A stretch of 64,000 bases of DNA from Betaproteobacteria bacterium HGW-Betaproteobacteria-14 (GCA_002840845.1 PHCS01000007.1:62001-126000), one strand, 5' to 3'. Numbered from the stretch's first letter, positions 18,737 through 27,265 are shown. The notes: generated from the letters alone by a model not told the origin. Translations and numbers: made by a program.

Positions 18737-19513
18737 TCAGTGCGCGGCCTGCGCCGGCTGCTTGCGCGCCCAGGTCAGCGGCGTCACCGCCCCATCGGCC
18801 TTCGCCGGAAGCCCCGCATCGGCCTGCCGCTTGATGCCGATCACCAGCAGCGCAAATACGTCATGGGCGAATCCATTGAGCTCGGTCATGGTGTTGCGCG
18901 TGTGGCGCACGAAGAAGTTGTAGGCCAGCGCGGCCGGAATCGCGACCGCGAGGCCCAGCCCGGTCATGATGAGCGCCTCGCCCACCGGGCCCGCGACCTT
19001 GTCGAGCGTGCCCTGGCCGGACACGCCGATGGCGATGAGGGCATGGTAGATGCCCCATACCGTGCCGAACAGGCCGACGAAGGGCGCGCTGGACGCCACC
19101 GAGGCGAGATAGGTCTGGCCGTATTCCATGCACTTGCGCTCGGCGTCGATGGCGCGCTTGAGCACGCGCGTGAGGAACTCGTCGGGCGCCGCGCCCGCCA
19201 CCAGTCCGCGCGGCAAGCCGGCCGGATCGGCGCGCAGCGACTCGGCCGCCTCGAAGCCGCATTGGACGAGGTGGGAAAACGGATCCGCGGCCATGCCGGC
19301 GCGCGCCTCCTGCTCCACCTCCTCGATCGAGGCCGCCTGCCAGAAGCGCGCGATGAAGCGGCGGCTCGTGCGGCGCTGGCGCAACAGCGCAACGGACTTG
19401 ATGGCAATCAGATACCACGTGCCGATCGAGGCCGCGGCCAGCAGCAACAGGATGCCGCGCGCCACCCCGTCGGCATTGGCCAGAAAGTGGGCGAAACCCA
19501 GCGATTCATTCAT
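18737..19513 (-). CDS. exbB: Biopolymer transport protein ExbB (MotA/TolQ/ExbB family)
   Basis: 258 residues. Three membrane helices are expected (about 18-38, 135-160 and 180-200). The conserved SSAPFVGLFGTVWGIYHALI and GPVGEALIMTGLGLAVAIPA segments are present. It forms the pentameric channel of the TonB motor with ExbD. Located between exbD and tonB with short gaps. Confidence 0.95.
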   Translation of the reverse strand: MNESLGFAHFLANADGVARGILLLLAAASIGTWYLIAIKSVALLRQRRTSRRFIARFWQAASIEEVEQEARAGMAADPFSHLVQCGFEAAESLRADPAGLPRGLVAGAAPDEFLTRVLKRAIDAERKCMEYGQTYLASVASSAPFVGLFGTVWGIYHALIAIGVSGQGTLDKVAGPVGEALIMTGLGLAVAIPAALAYNFFVRHTRNTMTELNGFAHDVFALLVIGIKRQADAGLPAKADGAVTPLTWARKQPAQAAH

Positions 19514-19537
19514 GTTTTATCCTCTCTATCCTGCGCT

Positions 19538-20218
19538 TCAGTCGCGCAGCGAAAACACGACGGGCACCCGCACCCAGGCGGCGAGCGGCTCGCTGCCGCG
19601 CCGCGCCGGCACGAAGCGCCAGCGCGCCACCGCTGTCACGGCGGATTCGTCGAGCCGGTTATGGCCGCTCGACTCCTGCACCTCGACTTTCGCCGCACGC
19701 CCCTCCGCGTCGACGAAGACTCGCAGCACCACGCGGCCTTCCTCGCCGCGGCGCCGCGACGAAACCGGATACGCCGGCTTGGGGTTGTCCAGGTAGTCGG
19801 CATCGAAACGGGGCGCTACGACGGGCAGCGGCGCGGCTTCCACGGCCGGCGCCGCCGCAGGGGCCGGTTTCGCCTCGACCGGCGCCACGGGCGGCGCGAC
19901 CATCGCTGTTGGCGCGGCTGCGGTCGTGCTCAGCGGCGGCAGGGTCTCGGCCTGCTTCGGCACCCGCTGCACCTTGCGCTCCGGCTGCGGCGGCGCAGGC
20001 GGGACGATGCGCGGCGCGATCCGTTGCGGGACGATCAGAAACGCCTGCAGCACGTCCATGGCTTTCTGCCGCGGCACGACGCCCGCGTGCACCAGCCACG
20101 CGAACAGTGCAGCGTGTGCACCCGCAATCGCAAGAAAGGCCAGCCAGCGCTCACCCGACGCGTGCGGGCCGCGCCGCTGTGCTTGTGCCGTGCGATCCAG
20201 GGAAAGTGCGGCGCCCAT
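19538..20218 (-). CDS. tonB: Energy transducer TonB
   Basis: 226 residues. An N-terminal membrane helix (about 24-45, LAFLAIAGAHAALFAWLV) is followed by a Pro/Ala-rich periplasm-spanning region and a C-terminal TonB domain beginning with NPKPAYPVSSRRRGEEG and ending VPVVFSLRD. It transmits force to the plug of a TonB-dependent receptor. The cognate receptor is very probably the one encoded at the head of this operon. Confidence 0.94.
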   Translation of the reverse strand: MGAALSLDRTAQAQRRGPHASGERWLAFLAIAGAHAALFAWLVHAGVVPRQKAMDVLQAFLIVPQRIAPRIVPPAPPQPERKVQRVPKQAETLPPLSTTAAAPTAMVAPPVAPVEAKPAPAAAPAVEAAPLPVVAPRFDADYLDNPKPAYPVSSRRRGEEGRVVLRVFVDAEGRAAKVEVQESSGHNRLDESAVTAVARWRFVPARRGSEPLAAWVRVPVVFSLRD

Positions 20219-20225
20219 GCCCGGC

Positions 20226-20906
20226 CTATATCAACAGCATCAGGCGTCTGAGCCCGAGCATGATCAACACCGCTGCCGCGCCGCAGCTCAGCCAGCGCGC
20301 GATCCATTCCCGTCCGTTGCGAATCTCCTGGCCCAGCCGTCCGGCCAGCGGCACCAGCACCAGGATCGGCGTCATCGCCGCACCCAGCCCGAACGCCAGG
20401 CCATAGGTCGCACCCGAGGCGGCGCTGCCGGCGTGGGCGGCGAGCGCCAGCAGCGATGCCAGCGGCGTGCAGGGCGTCAGCGACAGCGCGGCGCCCATGA
20501 AGAGCGGCGGCAGGCTGTCCGCCTTGCGCTTGAAGTGGATCGGCTGCGTGGTCGCCAGCGACGCCGTCGCCGTGCTGCAGCGGCTGACTTTCGGCCGCAG
20601 CAGCCACAGGCCGGCCGCCACGCTGGCCACGCCGATCACGCCGTTGCCCCAGGGGCCGCCCAGGGCGCGCGCCAGCCCCAGCCCGGCGGCGCCGGCCAGC
20701 GCCGCCAGCAGGGTGTAGGTCGTCACGCGGCCGGCGAGAAACACGCCGGTATGGAGGAAGGCTTCCGCCTGGCCGCCGGCCCTGCCCAGCGCCCAGGTGC
20801 CCATGAACGGCAGGCAGGTCACTGTGCAGGCCGTCAGCCCCATCGAGACGCCGAGCAGCCAGACGGTGGTCAGCGTCACCTGGCCGGCGACGAGGTCCTC
20901 AAGCAT
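20226..20906 (-). CDS. CcdA/DsbD-like (SafE/UreH superfamily) membrane protein
   Basis: 226 residues, about six membrane helices in two pseudo-repeats. Each repeat has a Cys-Pro signature: CTVTCLPFMG near residue 27 and LTPCTPLASL near residue 140. In CcdA and DsbD the equivalent cysteines pass reducing power across the inner membrane. Related family members without known function are annotated as sulfite exporters or DsbD_2. The start overlaps the polyferredoxin gene by 8 nt, indicating coupled synthesis. I infer electron or thiol transfer to the periplasm rather than anion export, from the cysteines and the neighbours. Confidence 0.75.
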   Translation of the reverse strand: MLEDLVAGQVTLTTVWLLGVSMGLTACTVTCLPFMGTWALGRAGGQAEAFLHTGVFLAGRVTTYTLLAALAGAAGLGLARALGGPWGNGVIGVASVAAGLWLLRPKVSRCSTATASLATTQPIHFKRKADSLPPLFMGAALSLTPCTPLASLLALAAHAGSAASGATYGLAFGLGAAMTPILVLVPLAGRLGQEIRNGREWIARWLSCGAAAVLIMLGLRRLMLLI

Positions 20907-21963
20907 TGGCCTCGCCGCCCTTCGTGGCCGCCTTGACGAACTTGATCGGCTTTACGGTACCGTCGGGCAGCTCGCCCTTCACGCGATTCTTGTAGTATTC
21001 GCGGCGCGAGGAGAACAGCGCGAGCGGCCCCCACTTGAGCTGAATGATGCCGTCCTGCGGGCAGTACTCGGCACAGCGCCCGCACAGGGTGCAATCCTCG
21101 CTGTAGGCCTTGCGCCCTTCCTCCCTGGCGATCTCGGGGATGTCCATCGGGCAGGCCTCGGTGCAGATGCCGCACTTGCCGCAGTTCTCGTGCATGGTTT
21201 TCTTCAGTCGCATGGGCGAAAGCCGCTGGAACACCGCGTTGAAGGCCAGCAGCGGGCAGATGCGGCAGAAAGGCTGGCGTACGGCAAGCGCGCCGACGAG
21301 CGTGAAGCCGATCAGCAGGTTGGCGATGCCGCCCAGGCCGAAACTGACGTTGTCGCCCAGATTCAGCGCGAGCTGCTCGGTATTGCCGGTGAGCAGCGTA
21401 GTCGCCACGCGCGACGGGCAGATGTCGCAATAGGGGTTGCCGAGCGAATGCGGCGTGACGCCCAGGCCGGTCAGGAGCGGCAGCAGGAACACCAGGCCCA
21501 GCAGCAGCAGCCACTTCACCGGTCGCGCCTTTTGCGCTGCGCCGAGATCTCCCGTTTCCAGGCGGCGCAGGCCGATGCCGAAGCGGCGGCCGATCCTGCC
21601 GACAATCTCCTGGATCGTGCCGAGCGGACAGACCCAGCCGCAGAAGGCCTTGCCGATGACGAAGAAGAAGGCGAAGAACGACAGGAAGGACATCAGCAGC
21701 GGCAGCACCATGCCGAAGGTGAGCTGTTGCGCGCGCACGATGCCCTCGCCGATGCGGTGATGCAGGATGTGCTGGGTGGGAATCAGCACGCAATAGCCGC
21801 CGTTCATCTGGTCGTAGGCGCAGGAGAGCGCCGGCAGGTTGTTGGAGATCTTGTCGGCCATGTAGGTGCCGACGATCACGCTGCCGTAGACGGTGACGAA
21901 GAGCATCGCGATCTGCACCGCGAAGCGGAAGCGGCCGAGCGTCGGGAACAGGGTCTTAAGCAT
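20899..21963 (-). CDS. NapH/NosR-like membrane polyferredoxin (4Fe-4S binding protein)
   Basis: 354 residues from the ATG at 21963, preceded by GGGAGA; an in-frame ATG at 21993 is possible. About five membrane helices surround two CxxxCP motifs on the cytoplasmic side (FCGWVCPLG and FCRICPLLAF) and a CDICPSR motif. A C-terminal pair of 4Fe-4S clusters is bound by CGKCGICTEACP and CTLCGRCAEYCP. This architecture is that of NapH, the C-terminal half of NosR and CcoG/RdxA, which move electrons across or along the membrane; CcoG has been shown to be a cupric reductase. Overlaps both neighbours, so all three membrane components are co-translated. Confidence 0.88.
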   Translation of the reverse strand: MLKTLFPTLGRFRFAVQIAMLFVTVYGSVIVGTYMADKISNNLPALSCAYDQMNGGYCVLIPTQHILHHRIGEGIVRAQQLTFGMVLPLLMSFLSFFAFFFVIGKAFCGWVCPLGTIQEIVGRIGRRFGIGLRRLETGDLGAAQKARPVKWLLLLGLVFLLPLLTGLGVTPHSLGNPYCDICPSRVATTLLTGNTEQLALNLGDNVSFGLGGIANLLIGFTLVGALAVRQPFCRICPLLAFNAVFQRLSPMRLKKTMHENCGKCGICTEACPMDIPEIAREEGRKAYSEDCTLCGRCAEYCPQDGIIQLKWGPLALFSSRREYYKNRVKGELPDGTVKPIKFVKAATKGGEANA

Positions 21964-22861
21964 TTTTTGCGTCTCCCGCTGTTTTCTGGTCACCTTTGCG
22001 GCGGCGCAGCAGGGGCGTGGCGGCCAACATGCCGATCAGGCCGAAGGCGGCGCCCCAGCCCAAGCTCTTGTTGCGGTCGGCATCCTCGCCGTAGGACAGG
22101 TTGAAGGCGGTCAGGTAGCGGCGGCCGTCCGCCTCCTTCTCGGTTGAAAGGACGAATTTCGCGTAGCGCCGGCCATGGCCGCCCTGCCCGCCCTCGCCTT
22201 GCGCCGCAGGGCGGAAGTCGCGCGGAAAGAGGACCGTGGCGATGCCTGCCGCGTCGGTGAGGAAGGTTGCGCGGCTGCCGAACTCGGTCTCCAGCAGCAG
22301 CGGCTGGCCGGCCAGCGGGGCGCCGTTCAGGCGCACCAGGAAGCGCCACTTCTCGCTCTCGCGGTAGCGGCCGTGCTCGCGCGGCAGCGGCTCGGGCACG
22401 ATTTCCAGTTCGTGCTTGGCAAGCTCGAGCAGTTCCTTCGGCGAGTCGCCGGGATTGCCGAAGTACCACGCCGTCGACGCCACCTTGATCGAGTCGGCAG
22501 ACTCCTCGCGCGCAATCACCCAATGGTAGTTGCCGATTTTCGGGTCGACCGGCGCGATGCGGGCGCCGTCCTCTCCGACCGGATAGTCGGCGCGGCGTCG
22601 CGCCTCGGGCCCTTCCGGGGCAAAGACCGTGAGCGCCGCCGCGGCAATGCCCTGCGTGCGCAACTGCGCGGTCGCACGCTCGCCGCGCGGGTTCTTGCCG
22701 GGCAGGAGCAGCGGTTGGCGGGTCCATTCGCTCCTGGCAGGGCGCGCGCCGGCCGGCGCGGCAAGCGACGTCGCGGGCGAGGCACCATGGTGCTCGTGCT
22801 GGCTCCACGCCGCCGGCGGCATGAGCAGGGGAAGGATCAGGATCGTTAGGTGGCGTTTCAT
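21956..22861 (-). CDS. Membrane-anchored periplasmic protein with DUF4198-like domain
   Basis: 301 residues from the ATG at 22861, 10 nt after the receptor stop. A signal peptide ending near AAWSQ is followed by a His-rich QHEHHG, an immunoglobulin/DUF4198-like beta domain (about 95-255, with LNGAPLAGQPLLLETEFG and TDAAGIATVLFPRD) and a C-terminal membrane helix (WGAAFGLIGMLAATPLL) with a basic tail. DUF4198 proteins occur with nickel, cobalt and iron uptake genes. Position between a TonB receptor and a polyferredoxin suggests a periplasmic metal carrier or redox partner. Function is not established; the family assignment is from pattern only. Confidence 0.7.
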   Translation of the reverse strand: MKRHLTILILPLLMPPAAWSQHEHHGASPATSLAAPAGARPARSEWTRQPLLLPGKNPRGERATAQLRTQGIAAAALTVFAPEGPEARRRADYPVGEDGARIAPVDPKIGNYHWVIAREESADSIKVASTAWYFGNPGDSPKELLELAKHELEIVPEPLPREHGRYRESEKWRFLVRLNGAPLAGQPLLLETEFGSRATFLTDAAGIATVLFPRDFRPAAQGEGGQGGHGRRYAKFVLSTEKEADGRRYLTAFNLSYGEDADRNKSLGWGAAFGLIGMLAATPLLRRRKGDQKTAGDAKNA

Positions 22862-22871
22862 GTACTGCCCG

Positions 22872-25142
22872 TCAGAAAGTTGCGGAGATGCCGGCAATCC
22901 AGTGCCGCGGCTTGCCGACCACGATGGAGAGGTCCTCGGCGTTGTAGACGCCGTCATAGGCCCCGGTCAGGTAGTTCGAGGCGTCGTTGGTGCCCCGCGC
23001 GGCAGACCAGTAGCGCTTGTCGAACAGGTTGTTCACCCGGGCGAAGAGCGACCACTTGGCACCCAGAAAGCCGCTCTCCCTGATGTCGTAGTGCGCCGAC
23101 AGGTTGAACAAGGTGCGGCCGTCCCATTTCTCCTGGTTGATCTCGTCCGCCCACGACCAGGAGCGCGCGTCCATTTCCAGCGCAACGCGCCAGCGGTCGT
23201 CGGGCTGCCAGCCGAAGGTGGCGTTGAACTGGTGGCGCGGCACGCGCGGCACGTCGTTGCCGGTGTTGTTGTAGGCGACCAGGGTCGGCGCCGGCACATA
23301 GGGATTGCCCAAGGTGAGGTTGAAGTTGTCGTAGTCGGTGAACTTGGCGCGGATGTAGCTGTAGGCGGCATCGAAGGTGAAGGTCTGCTTGCGGTCCGTC
23401 TTCAGGGACAGTTCGAGGCCGCGGTTGCGCACGCCGCCGATGTTGTCGTACATCTGCTGCGCGGTGGTCGTGCTGGTGCTGTACTGGCCGTTGGTGGCAA
23501 GAATGAAATCCTTGCGGTCGGTCTGGAACACGGCGGTTTCGACATCGGCGGCCACGCCGAATGCGGTCGTTTTCGCCCGCATGCCCAGCTCGAGGTTCAG
23601 CGCCTTCTCCGGCTTCAGATTCTCGTTGTTGAGCGTCTTGCCGCCGGTGGGCGACAAACTGCCGTTGTAGAGCTGGTCGGCCGTCGGCGCGCGAAAGCTG
23701 GTCGAGACATTGCCGAAGAAATCCAGGTTCCTGCCGGCTTCATGGCTTACGCCGGCGCGCCACGAGGGCACCCTGAAGGACTTGCTGCGGCTGAAGGGGG
23801 TGGTGATTTCCCGCGTCCTGCCGGATGAGAAGTCCAGGCCGATCTGATCGTAGCGGCCGTTCAGGGTCAGCGTCCATTTCGGCGCCAGCAGGTACTTGAA
23901 TTCGCCGTAGACAGCGTTGATGGCTTCGCGCGTGTAGCTGTCGGTCAGGATCGTCCCCGCCGCGATGAAGTTGCTCGCCGGCAACGGGCAGGCGTATGGC
24001 GGGACAAAATCGACGCGCGCGCAATAATCGACCTTCGCCGTGTCGAGGTTCCTGTAAGTATTGCGGCGCAAATCGAGTCCGCCGAGCCATCCGGCCTTGC
24101 CCGAATTCGCGCGCCATTCCGTCTTGACGCCGCGCTGCACCTGCTCGTAGTTGTTCTGCGTGGTGTACAGCTCCTGCGCACCCGGCGACGAATCGCTGAT
24201 GGCCTGCCCGTTCGCCGCCACCCGCTGGGGGGCCGACCAGTAGGCCGTCTGGTCCCGATACTCGTAGGCCGTGGCCAGGATGTTGCTGCGCTCGGTCAGG
24301 TCGTTGGCATAGGTGACGTGCAGCTTCTGCAGATTCACGTCGTACATGCGGGTGTAGTCGCGGCCGACAGTGCCCTTCGGATCGAGCTCGGCCTGCGTGG
24401 CGCCCTTGACCGAGCCATGCTTGTCCTTCATCCGCTCCGACTTCTCGAAGCCGAACGTCAGGTCCGACGTGTCGCTGAGGAAAAATCGCAGGTTGCCGTC
24501 GATGTAATCCGTCTTGTAGGCGGACTGCCAGTAATAGTCGTCGCCGGCACGGTGGGTGACCTGCACATGCCCGCTGCCCCAGTCGCCGGCCAGGCCGGCG
24601 CGCGCAATCTGGCGGTTGAAGCCCCAGGCGCCGGCATCCGTCGCAACCGTGACCCCTTTGTACTTCGCGCCGCGTTTGGTGGTGATGATGACCGCGCCCG
24701 ACAGCGCGTCGTCGCCGAACAGATAGGAAGCGCCGCCCTTGATGACCTTGATCGACTCGATGTTGTCGAGATCGATGTTCACCTTGCCCGTGCGCTCGAA
24801 TACCGGCACGCCGTCGATGACGATGGCCACGCCCGGCTTCTCGCCCATGTAGCGCTGGTTCTCGACGCCGCGCAGCTTGATCTTGATCTCGTCGCCCGAG
24901 GAGAGGTCGGCGGTGACACCGGGAATCGAGCGAAGGATCTCGATCATGTTCTCGGGGCGTTTCTCGTCGACGGTGTCGCCGCTGATGTCATGGACCGTCG
25001 TAGGCTCCGTCCGCTTCGAAGTGAAGCGGTCGTCGATGGTGGTAGAGATAACCTTGACTTCCCCCAGCTGGGCGTCCTGCGCCATGCCGGCGGCGGGCAT
25101 GATGACCAGGCCGGCGGTCATCAGTCGAACAGTTGTGCGCAC
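22872..25142 (-). CDS. TonB-dependent outer-membrane receptor
   Basis: 756 residues from a GTG at 25142 with AAGGGG eight bases upstream. A signal peptide ends at GMAQ/DAQ, and a TonB-box-like EVKVIST follows. The plug domain (about 45-165) has ILRSIPGV, KLRGVENQRYMGEKPG and VIKGGASYLFGDDALSGAV. A 22-strand barrel ends with the C-terminal Phe of GKPRHWIAGISATF. Substrate is not identified. The extra cysteines (CARVDF, YACPLP) in one extracellular loop and Met/His content are compatible with metal binding but not diagnostic. It heads an operon with its own TonB-ExbBD, a polyferredoxin and a copper chaperone. Confidence 0.93.
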   Translation of the reverse strand: MRTTVRLMTAGLVIMPAAGMAQDAQLGEVKVISTTIDDRFTSKRTEPTTVHDISGDTVDEKRPENMIEILRSIPGVTADLSSGDEIKIKLRGVENQRYMGEKPGVAIVIDGVPVFERTGKVNIDLDNIESIKVIKGGASYLFGDDALSGAVIITTKRGAKYKGVTVATDAGAWGFNRQIARAGLAGDWGSGHVQVTHRAGDDYYWQSAYKTDYIDGNLRFFLSDTSDLTFGFEKSERMKDKHGSVKGATQAELDPKGTVGRDYTRMYDVNLQKLHVTYANDLTERSNILATAYEYRDQTAYWSAPQRVAANGQAISDSSPGAQELYTTQNNYEQVQRGVKTEWRANSGKAGWLGGLDLRRNTYRNLDTAKVDYCARVDFVPPYACPLPASNFIAAGTILTDSYTREAINAVYGEFKYLLAPKWTLTLNGRYDQIGLDFSSGRTREITTPFSRSKSFRVPSWRAGVSHEAGRNLDFFGNVSTSFRAPTADQLYNGSLSPTGGKTLNNENLKPEKALNLELGMRAKTTAFGVAADVETAVFQTDRKDFILATNGQYSTSTTTAQQMYDNIGGVRNRGLELSLKTDRKQTFTFDAAYSYIRAKFTDYDNFNLTLGNPYVPAPTLVAYNNTGNDVPRVPRHQFNATFGWQPDDRWRVALEMDARSWSWADEINQEKWDGRTLFNLSAHYDIRESGFLGAKWSLFARVNNLFDKRYWSAARGTNDASNYLTGAYDGVYNAEDLSIVVGKPRHWIAGISATF

Positions 25143-25286
25143 TTGCGGAACCCCTTGCTTGCCGTATTGCGAAAGCAAGCATTTTAGGGAGCGCGCGCCG
25201 CCGCAGCGTGCGGCATGCTGCCGCATGCGACAATTCGACGCAGGTGCGCGTGCCCTCGCGCATCCGCTAGAATCCATCGGGCAATC

Positions 25287-26555
25287 ATGAAAAAAATCGA
25301 TCCCGCCCGCCTCGATGAAGGCCAGGACAACCTGCGCCGTCTGCTTGCCATGCGCTGGCTCGCCGTGGGCGGAGAAGCCGCCGCAGTCGTAGCGGCACCG
25401 CTCCTGCTCGGCATCCCGCTGCCGCTCGCGCCGATGCTCGGCATCGTCGCGCTGCAGGCCGCCTTCAACCTGCACGCGCACGGACGATTGCGGCGCCGCG
25501 GCAGCGTGACGGAGGGCGAGCTCGTCGCCCATCTCGGCGTGGACATGATGGCCCTGACCCTGCTGCTGTTCTTCAGCGGCGGCGCCGCCAATCCCTTCGT
25601 CTCGTTCTACCTGCCGCCGATCGCGGTGGCGGCCACCATCCTGCCGGCGCGCGCGGCCTGGAGCATTGCCCTTGCCGGCGTCGCGGCCTACTCCCTGCTC
25701 TCCGTATTCAACGTGCCGCTCGAACTTGCCGATGCGGCGCGCGCCACGCGCCTGCACCTGGCCGGCATGTGGCTGACCTTCGTTGTCTCGGCCGCACTCA
25801 TCGCCTGGTTCGTCGCGCGCATGGCCGCCGCCATCCGTAGCCGCGACCTCGAATTGGCCGCGGCGCGCGAGGCGGCCCTGCGCAACGAGCGCGTCATCGC
25901 GCTGGGCAGCTTGGCCGCCGGCGCGGCGCACGAACTGGGCACGCCGCTGGCGACCATGGCGATTCTTGCCGGGGAGCTGGGACGCAATGCGGATCTGCCC
26001 GCCGAAACGCGGGAGGACCTGGCCCTGCTGCGCCAGCAGGTCGAGCATTGCAAGGGCATCATCACGGGCCTCGCCGCGCGCGCGGGGCAGGCCCGCGCCG
26101 AGGGCGGCGCTGCGGTCGCGCTCGACCGCTGGCTGGAACAGGTCATTGCACGCTGGCGGCAATTGCGGCCGCACGCCGAAGCGAAAGTCAGCCTCCACGG
26201 CACGGCGGCGCCGATGATCGTGGGAGAAGCCACGCTCGAGCAGGCCCTGCTCAACCTGTTCAACAACGCCGCCGACGCCGGCGATGGCCAGGTGGACATC
26301 GCGGCGGAATGGGACGGCGGGCAACTGCGCATCGAAGTCGGCGACCGCGGGCCGGGTTTCGACGAGAAGGTCCTGCTGCAGGCCGGCCGCGACTTCATCA
26401 CGACGCGGGCGGAGGGCGCCGGCATCGGCCTGTTCCTCGCCCATGCGGCGGTGGAGCGCCTGGGCGGCCGCATCGCGCTGGCCGGACGCGAAGGCGGCGG
26501 CGCCGTTACCCGCGTCGAACTCCCCCTCGAAAAAATAAAGGCAGGAGAAACATGA
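25287..26555 (+). CDS. regB: RegB/PrrB-type redox-sensing histidine kinase
   Basis: 422 residues with about six N-terminal membrane helices. GGAANPF at 98-104 matches the GGxxNPF ubiquinone-binding signature of RegB/PrrB. The H-box GAAHELGTPLATM places the phosphorylated His at 215, and a Cys follows at 255 in VEHCKGI. The 40-residue spacing equals that between His225 and the redox-active Cys265 of Rhodobacter capsulatus RegB. ATP-binding boxes are seen as NLFNNAADAG, VGDRGPGF and GAGIGLFLAH. It autophosphorylates in response to quinone pool or redox state. The 4-nt overlap with regA indicates one operon, divergent from the TonB receptor operon. Confidence 0.92.
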   Translation: MKKIDPARLDEGQDNLRRLLAMRWLAVGGEAAAVVAAPLLLGIPLPLAPMLGIVALQAAFNLHAHGRLRRRGSVTEGELVAHLGVDMMALTLLLFFSGGAANPFVSFYLPPIAVAATILPARAAWSIALAGVAAYSLLSVFNVPLELADAARATRLHLAGMWLTFVVSAALIAWFVARMAAAIRSRDLELAAAREAALRNERVIALGSLAAGAAHELGTPLATMAILAGELGRNADLPAETREDLALLRQQVEHCKGIITGLAARAGQARAEGGAAVALDRWLEQVIARWRQLRPHAEAKVSLHGTAAPMIVGEATLEQALLNLFNNAADAGDGQVDIAAEWDGGQLRIEVGDRGPGFDEKVLLQAGRDFITTRAEGAGIGLFLAHAAVERLGGRIALAGREGGGAVTRVELPLEKIKAGET

Positions 26556-27094
26556 GCGACTCATCCCAGCAAATTCTCGTCATCGACGACGACCCGGTAT
26601 TCAACCGCGTCCTCAGCCGCGCCCTGAAGCAGCGCGGCCACTCTGTCGTCAGCGCATGCAGCGCGGCGGAGGCCGGCGAGGCCATTCCCGCTGCGCGTGC
26701 CGCACGCGTGGTCCTGGACCTGAACATCGCCGGCACCTCCGGCCTGACGTTGATCGCACCGCTGCTGGCCGCCAATCCCGCCTGCCGCATCGTCGTGCTC
26801 ACCGGCTATGCCAGCATCGCCACCGCGGTCGAGGCGATCAAGCTCGGCGCCACGCACTACCTCGCCAAGCCGACCGACGTGGACGCCATCCTCGCCGCCT
26901 TCGAGGCGACGGCGCCGCAGGCGGAGCAGGCCGCCCCGCCCAGCCAGCCGCTGTCGGTGGACCGCCTCGAGTGGGAACACATCCAGCGCGTGCTGAAGGA
27001 GCACGACGGCAACATCTCGTCGACCGCCCGTGCGCTGAAGATGCACCGGCGCACCCTCCAGCGCAAGCTGATGAAGCGTCCGGTGAAAAGTTAG
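26552..27094 (+). CDS. regA: RegA/PrrA/ActR-type response regulator
   Basis: 180 residues. The receiver domain has acidic pocket IDDDP and phosphoacceptor Asp56 in VVLDLNIAG, with conserved Thr and Lys in VLTGYAS and LAKPTD. A Pro-rich linker leads to a Fis-type helix-turn-helix DGNISSTARALKMHRR near the C-terminus, which is the RegA hallmark. It is the DNA-binding partner of the upstream kinase and likely acts on the divergent metal operon as well as on distant respiratory genes (inference). Confidence 0.92.
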   Translation: MSDSSQQILVIDDDPVFNRVLSRALKQRGHSVVSACSAAEAGEAIPAARAARVVLDLNIAGTSGLTLIAPLLAANPACRIVVLTGYASIATAVEAIKLGATHYLAKPTDVDAILAAFEATAPQAEQAAPPSQPLSVDRLEWEHIQRVLKEHDGNISSTARALKMHRRTLQRKLMKRPVKS

Positions 27095-27099
27095 CCTTC

Positions 27100-27205
27100 C
27101 CCCCAGCCCCTGCCCCACGGCTGGCTTTGCACAGCCAGCCGGCTCCGGCAGCGCAGAGCAATGCTCTGCGAAACACCGCCTTCGCCCCAAGGAAGGGGGT
27201 GACGG
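27100..27205. repeat. GC-rich palindromic intergenic repeat
   Basis: After the regA stop there are two hairpins: GGCTGGCT at 27119-27126 with AGCCAGCC at 27133-27140, and an imperfect CGCAGAGCA/TGCTCTGCG pair at 27152-27170. The flanks CCCCTGCCCCAC and AAGGAAGGGGGTGA resemble the element at 39.5 kb. The block may also end regBA transcription. The remainder of the gap to 27265 holds nothing I recognise. Confidence 0.5.
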
Positions 27206-27265
27206 TTGTTCGCTTCGCTCCGCGTTGTACGCTGCAGCCGGCTTGGGGCGGCCCGGCGCCGGCTG

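Noticed and set aside
24988-25263. 91-codon minus-strand frame covering the receptor start
   Set aside because: Different frame from the receptor and no family features; the signal peptide is in the receptor frame.
25143-26564. Upstream extension of the TonB receptor frame to 26564
   Set aside because: It runs antisense through regB; the signal peptide and ribosome binding site place the start at 25142.
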